From Aspidapion aeneum (Eukaryota; Arthropoda; Insecta; Coleoptera; Brentidae): DNA of 64,000 nt. Shown in pieces: positions 12,901-24,900 of the stretch. The translations under genes were made by a program, and so were the position numbers. A model generated the notes under the pieces. That model was not told the DNA's origin and did not search any database. It worked only from the letters and a program-made list of their open reading frames with translations. The stretch covers positions 8,456,372-8,520,371 of the forward strand of contig OY755042.1 of the NCBI GenBank assembly GCA_963576565.1, read 5' to 3'. Numbering within the stretch: position 1 is the first letter of the stretch; every line of letters starts with the position of its first letter.

Positions 12901-15900
12901 GGCCCGTCCATTTTGATAGCCCTGACCTAAGTAATGTTTGATCATGATTATAAGACCCCCTCTTTCGAATAGATCACTATGTAGTTCACGCTTCTGCCGA
13001 CAGGTGGAGCCACGCACTTCAAAGCAGGAGCGAAAAGCTCGCTCTAGCCTCTCATAATAGAGAATTATTGGAATAAAGTCAGGCTTTAATAGTGCCAGAC
13101 AACTATACCGACAGTTTCACATTGAAAACTGACAGTTGATCCTTCAAAATTGATATACCAAAGTCGAATTTAAAACTGAGTCGTTTATTTTCTATTATTA
13201 ACGGAAGGAGTACTGATATTCCGGTTTTTATAGTAAACAAAGCCCGTATATTGAAAAATCACAGCTGATCTTACAATGTGAAGGTGTCAAAATAATGCCT
13301 GGCACTAAAATAATAGCCTGACTTTAGTTCAATAGGGATTTATAGCAATAAAGCCAGGCAGTAATTTTGCAGGGTACTATTCTGACAGTTTCGCATTATA
13401 AGAATAGCTGTCTTCTTTCAAAATTAGGCCTTTGTGTATTTTTAGAGTCGGAATTAATAGTGCCGCCACTATTAATGGAAAATAAACGACTCGATTTATA
13501 AATTCGACTTTGGTGTGTCAATTTTGAAAGATCACTATTATTGCCTGACTTTATTGCAATAAGTGCCTAATAATTGTCAAATATGTAGTATTTCTATTGA
13601 TTCATTATTCCTTTGCGTGGCTGCACCTACCGGCCGAAGAGAAGAACCACATCGTGATCTAGAAAGAAGAGGCGGGTTATATAATAATACCTGTATGGGG
13701 CTAGATATGTACCTATATATACATTTTTCATTCCGGTGTCACTTTTATAAAAATTGTAATATTATAAAGGTTCCTCCACACCGACAAGAAAATTTTGCAA
13801 CGGAAACTTTTCAAGGCTGATTAAAGTGAAAATGAAAAAAGGTTACTTTATTGTGCGTAACAATGGTTGAAACAAAAATATTTTTTTTTAGAACTATCAC
13901 ACCGATTATGCTGGTTCGTACCTTGTTGTGCGTGGCAAGAATGCAGCTTTTTTACTGATTTAAATAAATAATTAAAACATGTTCGCAACACAAAAATAAA
14001 CGAGCATCTTTGAAGGGTACAATTTAACTTCGTCCGCCATCTTGGATTTTGAGATGCCGGACAAAAAAATTTATTTAGTCAAAAGTCTGATTAATTCTTT
14101 ATCAAGTGCAGCTTGTCCCATTAAAATCGATGGTATAGTTCAAAAAATATAATGAAAAAAAAATTGCCCGGTTTTTTTTGGCCCACCCGGTAATTTGGCT
14201 TTTAGTTTTTTTAAAAAATACAAACTTTCTAAACTATAAATATTCTATTACAATCACTACCAAGATTGTTTGGTTGGCTCTTTAATCGTAAAGGTAGGTA
14301 TTATCTGGCGCTAATTAGCGCCTTTCGTTAGTTTTAATAAAAATAACGACAAGACTGGGTGCTACTACGCTTGCCCCAAATAAAGATAAGGGTAGCAGAC
14401 AGACAAAAATCCTGAACTAAACACCGTAATATTTGAATTAGATTTAATGTAATCCGTTTCTGTTTTGTACTTTTAAAAAATTGTTAATATTGTTACTATT
14501 TTATCCTTCATTTAAATTTAGTAGAGGTTGTAATCCTGGTAAGTTAGTAGTTAGTTCACAGCAGTTTTTGTGGCAGTACCTGTGGCATTGGTTGCACTAA
14601 ATGCTGTATTGAGATTTCGTTCTGTTGTTGTTAAATTTCTTACATATTTTGAGGGTAGTCTTTTTTGGAGGAAATTTTTTTCTCGTCTTTTGTTTTTTTC
14701 TTTTGCTGGAGTTTTACCCATTACCCAAACAATACTGTTTCTATTTATGCGTTTATTGTTCCGTGACTCCCGAGTTACCTTACCTCCAGCGTGCCCAAAA
14801 GGGCGGGGGGGGGGGGGGGGGCGACAGCTAAAAAGGGCGCCTCTGAAAACTGATGAAAAATCTTGCGACCAAAAAAAAAAAAAGGTCATCATGTGTGAGG
14901 GGGCGGCCGATAAGTCACAAGGGCGCCTCTCACGAATCTTGCGACCAAAAAAAAAACAAAAGGTCTTCATGTCGTTCGTTTCTTTTGCCACCCACTCAAT
15001 TGGCCGTTACCGGTCCGACTTAATAAAGCTGAGGGCGCTTCGGCCACCTATGGGGCGCCACTACACTCGGGGCGGGGGGGGGGGGGCGACGAACCCCCCC
15101 CCACGCTACGCCGCTGCTTACCTCGTATAGTTTTTTTGTAGCGTGCTATTTATTAACATATAGAATATCTCGCAATTTCGCACCCATTTAATGTTATAGT
15201 TAATTTATTCCAACACCAATATATAGGATTTTTAATTACAAATACCAAATTTGATCATTAATTAACACTTTTTAGGCGTTAAAGTAGTTGGAGATTACGC
15301 TCTACGTCCAAAAACAAAACAGTACTATTAATTCCACGGCAGTGGCGGATCCAGGGGGGGGGGCACTAGGGGCACTTGCCCCCCCCCCCCCCGAGAATTT
15401 TTTGAATATACAAAAAATGAGTAAAAAGTAACGTTTTTAATAAAAACTCAAAATTTTTGCCTGCGGCGCATGAAAGTGTCTATTGTTGTTATCATCGAAA
15501 TTACAACCACTGACTAATTCAATAAAATGCTGCTTAAAAAAATATATACCGTTTTTTACCAACAGAGAATGTCACCTAAAGTGGTAAACAGCTGATAACT
15601 GTCAAAAAATTATCTCAAAAATTATGATATGGAGATTACTTTTTAGATGTTCATTTACTGAAGAGGGCGTTTCGTTTCACCTACATATGATTTCCCACAC
15701 TCACACGGGATTTAATAAATACATTCCTTATTATTTGAGGGATTTTCTGGTTTTGTTCCCGTGACAATAGAAGTCCGACATTTTGTTTCTACTCAATCAT
15801 TGTCTACGAGTTTCCAACAAAGATGAATCATATTGTTAAAAGCCCTATAGTTTTTTAGCCAACTCTCAGTTTTTCCAGAAAAGTTGGGATGAAAAGAATT

Positions 15901-18900
15901 AAGATTTTTTTCCTATATCTCCAAAAATTTTATGATTTGATGATGAGTATGATTTAAAGAAAACGTTGGGTTAACAAGTGTTAAGAATAATTTGTTTTTC
16001 AACGAGCGAGTCGAAAAAATAAAAAAATAACTTTATAAGAAAAACAAAACCAAAAAACATCCACATCAAATCGAACCACTATAGTTTTTTAACATTTTTA
16101 TTTAAAAATTTACAGTTACACCATAGCAACTAAAGCATTTCATGTACAATATGATAAATAGAAACTTCAAATCTATACAGATTTTCTAAAATTTTGACAT
16201 TTTGGTGCGACAAGCGGATTTAACGCACTAAAAATAGTATAATGGTAATTTCCACACACCCATAAGAAAAATATGGTATTGATATTGGCATTAGCTAAGA
16301 ATTTAAAAAGAATATATAGATCTAAAACTGCGCAATAATTAATTATTGCTTTGAGAGACAGGAATAGTGGTATTATAACTAATTACGTAATTTGATTTGT
16401 TTCGCATTTATTATAATATTGTGGTTATTGTGACGTATTTCATTGATGTTTTTTAATATTATTGGTTATAGGTTTATGTTTCTTTTAACCTTATGACTGT
16501 CTCGTCCGACTTTTAACCTTTTAACTTAACTTTTGGACAATTGGCCTGATCTCTGCTGCCATTGCAACAAACCATTAATTATCAAATACCAAATTGCAAA
16601 TAATGCAAGGACCTAAAACTATAAATAACAAGTGAAATGAAAGAATGAAAAATAAGAAAAAAGTTTTCTACTGCGGCCGGGGATTGAACCCGGGATCTCT
16701 TGCTATCTAGGCAAACATTCTACCACTGAACCACCGATGCCACACATAAATTTTCGGAAGACTATTTCTATCTATGCAGGCTGCAGTGTCTCAATATAAG
16801 AACGAGAGACTCTCAGGGTATTAACTCGACCAAGTCATCCAACTGATCTCTAAATTCTTCTTTCCCACTGTCAAAGGTATGATAACTCAAATTAGACGTA
16901 AAGAATCAACGTCTGAAAGCATGAGATCACCTTTTCGTGTGTTAAAATTTCTGATCGCAAAATGGACGATTTGACAATTTAATTATCAAATACCAAATTG
17001 CAAATAATGCAAGGACGGTGGTTCAGTGGTAGAATGTTTGCCTAGATAGCAAGAGATCCCGGGTTCGATCCCCGGCCGAAGCAGAAATCTTTCTTCTTAT
17101 TTTTCATTCTTTAATTTCACTTGTTGTTTATAAACCATTAATTATACAGTCCTCAGTCTTATAAACAAAGACGAAACGAAATAAAAAAGGTGCTTCTTTA
17201 ATTGGGCTCTACTAACTGTATTAAACGGTTTCAAATAAACCTACCTAAGATTTTTAACTAAGCGATTTTGACCGGGAAGATCTAAAAAATTTAATAGGAA
17301 ATGTAGTCTTTCTTTAATTTCATGTGTGCTCATTCCAAAAATCCAACCGAAGTAGCACATGGTCTCTTTGATTGTAAATTCACCATATAGAGCAATTTCT
17401 TGGGGCATGTATCCAACTCTTTTACCCGGTACTCCTGATCCTTTTGTTCCTGGCCTGCCTCCTAATACCTACAAAAAAAGAAAGTAAATTTAACTTAAGT
17501 AACCTTAAACAAGAAGAAAATATACACAATTTAATGTGTTAGTTATTTCCGGTTCACTTTCAGCGACTTCTGGTCGTTTTCTGGTAATTTCCGGATCTTT
17601 CCAGTTTCCTTTTAGTTACTTTCATTAAACTATGTTGCACTTCCGGTTAATTTTAAGTTATTTTCGGTTACTTTTAAGTCATTTCCGAAAACTTCCTGCT
17701 TTCCTTTAGTCACTTCCAGTTCACTTTCAGACACTTCCGGTCACTCTTAAGTTATTTTCGGTTACAAAGGGTTTACTATCAGTCACTTCCCATCACTTCC
17801 GGTTCACTTTAAGTCACTTTCGGTTACTTTCAGTGATTTTCAATTCAATTCAAACAAAATCGGTATTTTATATTCAGTATTTGTTTGGTCCGCTGTAATA
17901 TTTCTCTGCTCTGTTATGTGCCAGAGTGTTAATCCCAATCTCAATACCAATCTTACTTAAGCAACATGGTAAACGTATGGGTCATGTCATGTAAGTAGTC
18001 AACTGACGAAGTATGTTAAAAAACCACTAAAACTAACGCATGCGCAGTAACCGAACTTGTTTCAGCTGGAAAAAAAATAACATTATAAGAAAAAAGGAGG
18101 GGAATGGCCTCTATTTAAGCTATAAGGTATTAATTGGTTACCACATATCTACATCATTTAATAACAATCAAAAAATCTTTTAAAATTAGTTTGGTAAATT
18201 TTTCTGGGTTAGTAACGGTTTTCTTTTTTGGTAAAGAATTTTGGTAGTAAAAGAATTGGTGGAAAAACATTTAGTAAATAGTCTATTTTGTGAAAAGCAA
18301 TTGGTAAGGTAGGTTTGGTAGAAAATATTATATTTGTTAGAAAACGATTGAGAGAAACTACATGTGGTATAAATTACATATTTGAAAGATTATGTACATT
18401 TGGTTTCGGTAGTTAAACATTTGGTGGAGAAAATTAAAAAAACTGGCACATAACAAATTAGCGCATACAAGACAAAAACTGAGATTCAAAATTAGAAAGT
18501 GCACAGATAGGCAACCCAACAAGCTTAATAACAGCAGCGGACAGAGCTCTGCCGTGTCATCATTGGAACTACCTGAATATACGGCAGAGAGATCTGTCCG
18601 CTGCTTTTATTAAGCTCGTTGTGTTGCCTATCTGTGTACAAGTTGTGTAATCATTGCTTTTAGTCACTTTAGGTTCACTATCAGTCGCTTCCGGTTCACA
18701 TTCAGTTGCTTCCGGTTCACTTTTAGCCACTACCGGTAGCTTGTAGGTCTTTTTTTACTTCGGGTCCACTTTAAATCACTTTCGGTTACTTTAAAGTGAT
18801 TTCCGGTCACTTCAGGTTTACTTTTAGTCACTTCCAGTTACTTTTAGTAATTTTCGGCATTATTTCAGTCACTTTCGAATCACTTTTTATCACTCCGGTC

Positions 18901-21900
18901 ATTTCTAAGTAATTTCCGTTTTGTTCCGGTTCGTTTTTAGCTCACTGTCGGTCACTTTTGAGTTTCCTATGATCACTTACGGTTTTTTAGTTATTTCCGG
19001 TTTACTTTCAGCGACTTCTGGTCGTTTTCTGGAAATTTCCGGATCATTTCAGTTTCCTTTTAGTTTCTTTCAGTAAACTATGTTGCACTTCCAGTTACTT
19101 TTAAGTTATTTCCGGTTACTTTTAAGTCATTTCCGAAAATTTCCTGCTTTCTTTTAGTCACTTCCAGTTCACTTTCAGACACTTCCGGTCACTCTTAAGT
19201 TATTTTCGGTTACGTAGGGTTTACTATCAGTTACTTCCCATCACTTCCGGTTTACTTTAAGTCACTTTCGGTTACTTTCAGTGACTTTCAATTCAATTCA
19301 AACGAAATCTCGGTATTTTATATTCAGTATTTGGTCCGCTGTAATATTTCTCAGCTCTGTTATGTGCCAGAGTGTTAATCCCAATCTCAATACCAATCTT
19401 ACTTAAGCAACATGGTAAACATATGAGTCATGTCATGTAAGTAGTCAACTGACGAAGTATGTTCAAAAACCACTAAAACTAACGCATGCGCAGTAACCGA
19501 ACTTGTATCAGCTGGAAAAAAAATAACATTATAAGAAAAAAGGAGGGGGATGGCCTATATTTAAGCTATAAGGTATTAATTGGTTACCACATATCTACAT
19601 CATTTAATAACAATCAACAAATCTTTTAAAATTAGTTTGGTAAATTTTTCTGGGTTAGTAACGGTTTTCTTTTGTGGTAAAGAATTTTGGTAGTAAAAGA
19701 ATTGGTAGAAAAACATTTAGTAAAGTCTATTTTGTAAAAAGCAATTGGTAAGGTAGGTTTGGTAGAAAATATTATATTTGTTAGAAAACGATTGAGAGAA
19801 ACTACATGTGGTATAAAATACATATCGTCACCCTAATTCTGAAACGTCGTAACCCAACTCAACAAAATTTTACAGGAATAAGAAAAGTTAGAAGCAAGGT
19901 ACATAGGTTAAGCATAATGAGACTTATTAGAAATCGCGGGAATGACCGTTTTATATTTTTTTTTGGTTGCGAGGATTTAGCGCTATGCATAATTACTAAC
20001 CTTTGATGCAAAAATATGAATCTTCATTTTTTTGTGGGTTACGAGGTTTCAGAATTAGGGTAACGATATTTGAAAGATTATGTACATTTGGTTTCGGTAG
20101 TAAAACATTTGGTAGAGAAAATTTAAAAAATGGCGCAAAATAAATTAGCGCACACAAGACAAAAACTGCAATTCAAAATTAGAAAGTGTATAACGAGACG
20201 TAAACTGACTCAACAATTTGCTACTTCTCAAAGTTTTTACTCACTGTCGGAACAATGTATATTGCCAGAACAGTGGCTTGTGAAATTTTAAGATACCAAA
20301 ACATGACCTGGTCGTAAGTAATCAAGTTAAAAAATTCTTACCCATATTTCACCTGCATTTAACCTTCTCCTTCCTACTATGCATGAAAGTAATGTAGTTT
20401 TTCCACATCCTGATGCTCCCAGTAACCCGTATCTAAAATAATACGCAATATTTTAATACTGGTTAGAACATGTAATTTATATCAAGAAAAGAAATGCGTT
20501 TCTCAATATCCCAGAGACAAGTTAAATTTGTTTAAAGGATCAGGCACACCTCTTATGGGATTTCTGTAATCCGTCGAACTTCATGAAATTTTGGTATGTT
20601 GTAGACTGAACCTTTCTTATCAAAAGTTCTCATGGGCCCAACTCAAAGTAATGACCAGTTTTTGAAGTACAGGGTGTTGAAACTGATAATGTCCAAGAAG
20701 CATAATAGCTCTTTAGACGGCTTTTTCAAATATATACGCACTATTAGTATTACGTATATTTACGATTTATTTATTATTTTCAATCTGTCCTTTAAAGCCT
20801 TATCTACAGGGTGTTTAAGTAAATATTAGTCGATTTTTTTATGAGAAACAAGCTTTAGTATGTTGTAGATTAAACCTTGCTCATCAAAAGTTCTCACGGA
20901 CCCAACCTAAATAAGTGACCAGTTTTTGAAATACAGGGTGTTGAAAGTGATAATATTCAAGAAGCAAAATAGCTCTTTAGACGGGTTACCAAACATATAC
21001 GCATTGTTAGTATCTCATATATTTATGTTTTATTTATTGTTTTTAATCTGTACCTTTAAAGTATTGTCTATAGGGATTTAAGTAAATAATAGCCGATAGT
21101 GTTAATGAGAAACAAGCGTTCTTATGGGCCCAATTTAAATTGATGAAGTTTTTGATTTACAGGGTATTGAAAGTGATAATTATAGCTCTTTAGACGGGTT
21201 TTCCAAACAAGAGATGAGTTTAAAAAGTAATTGTATTACGTTATTTATTATTTTTCATTTTGTATTTTGGTGGACGATTTTAAAAAAAGTGCCTTTTTCT
21301 TTACAGTTAGTCCATTTTCACTTATTTTGCAGCACAATTTCACTAAAAGCTCTGTGTTAATAGTAATCTGCTCAATAATATATACAATAGCTAGATTTTT
21401 AATTAGTATTTAAAAAATGACATTGCCGAAACACCCTGTATAAAATGCTTAATAATATAATTAAAAGAATCATTAGAAAACTAATAAATACTCTATATGT
21501 AATAGTAACGTTGCGTATATGTTTTGAAAACCCGTCTAAAGGGCTATTATGCTTCTTGAACATTATCACCTTCAACACTCTGTATTTAAAAAAACTGGAA
21601 ATTAATTTAAGTTGGGCCCATGAGAACTTCTGATGAGCAAGGTTTAATCTGCAGCACACTAAAGCATGTTTCTCATTGATACAGTCGACTAATATTTACT
21701 TAAACACCCTGTAGATAATGTTTTAAAGGTACATATTCAAAATAAGAAATAAATCGTAAATATATGTAATAAAAATATTGCGTTTATGTTTAGAACACCC
21801 GTCTAAAGAGCCATTGATCTTCTTGGACATTACAGTTTTTCAAAAACTGGTCATTAATTTAAGTTGGGCCCATAAGAACTTTTGATAAGAAAGGTTCAGT

Positions 21901-24900
21901 CTACAACATACCAAAATTTCATGAGGTTTGACGGATTACAGAAATCCCATAAGAGGTGTGCCTGATCTTTTGTGAAAAAAATCTAGTGATTTTCTTTCAA
22001 ATAATCAGGATTGCGACGCATTGGAAGTTTTTAGCCAACAACTGTTCTATCAGCGTGGTACTGGCTTTTTTGAGTAAAATGTCGTCGTCTATTAAATATT
22101 ACATGACAATATCATGACCATCATTGTATATCGGTATTGATAGTTGTTTCGGTTTCGCAAAAAACCTCTTTTCTTTTAACCTAATTTTTATTATTTTTTC
22201 AGAACGTTTTATTTTTTATTTTTAAAACTCAGATTTTGGGTTACATTTGGGTATAATTGGGTTGTTTTACTCAACAAGTTAAGTTAAATTTATGGCTTAC
22301 AAACTAGCTATAAATTATCAATTTGGCATAGTTTAGTATTTAAATTCTAAACGCATTTAATAATTCAATTCTAATTTGAATTCAATCCTCATATTACTAC
22401 CGCCCTCTGCATATTTTAATTTAAATCGCGTTTTTATTATTTTTAATAAAATTAGAATTTAAAATTCTTTTTATCAGAAGTGATGCGATTTTCCTATACA
22501 GGGCGAAGAAACACGTCGCAAAAACCAGACAGAACCTAAAAAGAACTGTCGCCATTCACACACGTTGTCGATCGGAATATTTTGAACGATCAACGCTTAT
22601 ATTTAAAAAATGGTGAACTCTAAACACTAAAAATTCCTCTAAAACTTAAAACATTGAAACTAGGGAGTGCTAGACCGCTATAGAAGACTTCTGGCGAATC
22701 TGGTGAACCAGTTGAAAGAGATCAAGACATCACCGGTAAGTCCTTCTCCTATAAGATCGCATCATTAATATTTTTCTATTATTTCGCTCTTACATAATCT
22801 TCATATTCCAATATTATTATTATGTCTTAATTAATTTTCACTTCAGAAAGGTACGATTTCGTAATGCGTTCGTTTACCCTTCAAATGAAAGCGGAGGACT
22901 TGTCTGAATACAGTCCATTAGGTAATCCAATTTTTTTTGAGCTATCGGAGTGAGACAATAGTTATTTTTTTGGAAGTATTTTCCTATATTAATTTGCTAA
23001 AAATATTAGATTAACCTCGTGACTATAAGTTTTCTTTTAAATTACAGACAAAAAGTGCAATTTTAGTCTCTTTTAGTTTTTATTGTGGGTATCTACTATT
23101 AATGTAGGAAAATAAATTACATTTTAAATAAATTCATGGTTAGCCCGCTATTGGCCTCCTTAAATTAGGGTTTTACAAACATTTTTTGGTAAAAAATAAA
23201 TCTTTTAAACAATGTATGTGAGCATTGTAGCACACGTTAACAATTCAGAGGCATCTGAAGAATAAGTTTATTTTATAAAATCTAATCTAGAAAATGAAGA
23301 ACAAAGCTTTAACTGAAAAATGTTTTAAACTGTTAGATATTTTTTTTTTAAATAATATTAGTACTTATACTTTGAACACCTAAATTACCCGTAACTCAGG
23401 ATCCGCAAATACGAGCTTTTTTTTAATAAAAAAATCAGATAACAGTCAATTAGGTTAGAACCAAGCTTTCCATACAAAAACTAAATATTTTTAACTTTCT
23501 AGCCCGCGCAGCAATGGCTCGAGAAGGTATTAATTTCCAGGAAAAAAAATTGTCTGTGCTTAAGACCACAAGGCAGAAGTGTAAACTTCAACAAGGTGAA
23601 ATTAATAATACGAAATACAAGATTTTGCGTTGTATATTGACAAAGTATTTGTATATTACTTTACATAATTATAATTGGGTATAAATTACTCTGGTAAATT
23701 TTGCTTGAGTGGCCTTCATCTGCATCATCATATTGCTCTGCTGACTGTTCCTCTCACAGTTAGTCGACTCGAGCCGACTTCACCCGAATGAGCGTTACAT
23801 AGCCGAGCGTGACGGCTCAGTTCAATTCAGTGCTAAACGCGCCTAAATAAGTTTACACATTTTCTTGAAATAACGCCGAAAATGTGTTTTTTGGGTATAT
23901 TTTGACCTATCTTAGAAATATCGTCGTGATGTCTGTCTGTGTGTGTGTATGTCTGTCCGTAATGCGATAGCTCCTAAACTTCAAAACCGATTTTTATGAG
24001 ATTTTTATAAAAAATAGTGTTCGATACTGTAACGAGCTGATTATATTTTGTTCAAGATCCATTGATGTTAATGATAGTTATTTGACAGTTTAAAAATTAA
24101 AATTATGCTAACTTTTTAACGGAGCATTGCATCAATATGCGGTCTCAATAACTTGTGTAAAAACCCAAAAATTTTATAGAAGCTTTCGTTTCTGAGATAT
24201 TCACAAAAAACTGTTTTCAACGCTGATATATCGCGGAGTGTACTAATGGGCTAGGAAGGTAGTTTATTTATTTAAATAGAGCTTTTCATGTCAAACCGGC
24301 GTTCTTTTGCACTATACATTGCGAATCTTTGGTGCGCCATTCGTGCTGTTAAAAAATTGCCCAGTGTGGTTTGAAAAGAGCACGAAAGTGCATGAGTATA
24401 ACACAAAGCTGTCAGGTACTTCATGTACAGTACTTGAAATTGTACTTCAGGCACTTACAAGTACTTCAAGTCCTGCACTTGAAGTACATCTACAATCCGA
24501 TAATTGTACTTGGTACTTGAAGTACTTTTAACAATGTACTTGGAAATGTACTTGATTTTGTCAAGTAAGTACTTCAAGTACATTTAAAGTACTTCAAGTA
24601 CATTTAAAATACTTCAAGTACATGCAAAGTACTTTAATTACATTCAAAGTACTTCAAGTACATTCAAGTACTTCAAATACGTAAAAAGTACTTCAAGTAG
24701 AATAAAATATTCTTGAAGTACAATGTGGATAAAGGTGAGATATAACTTTAATGCGCCGAAGACAAGTGGTAACCTTAGGGTTGCTACATGTCCCGTTTTT
24801 CAAGTTCAAGTTCAAGTTCAAGTTCAAATAAGCTTTATTATCAAAAAAAATACAGTGATTTTTATAGACAAAGCTCAACACACTCAACAATACAGTAGGC

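Larger units (their letters stand above)
16569..17145. repeat. Compound insertion holding the tRNA-like pair
   Basis: Flanked by a 14-bp direct repeat AAACCATTAATTAT at 16569-16582 and 17132-17145, which looks like a target duplication. A 36-bp direct repeat (16577-16612 and 16981-17016) and a 110-120 bp inverted repeat (16626-16735 versus 17006-17128) lie inside. Confidence 0.65.

Noticed and set aside
14551..15130. Overlapping long open frames on both strands (up to 186 codons)
   Set aside because: They cover poly-G and poly-A runs of a MITE-like repeat, with biased composition and no domain.
22500..22860. Possible plus-strand exon ending CACCG|GTAAGT with an acceptor-like site at 22846
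   Set aside because: Splice-like signals only; the sequence between has stops in the frames I followed and no known motif.
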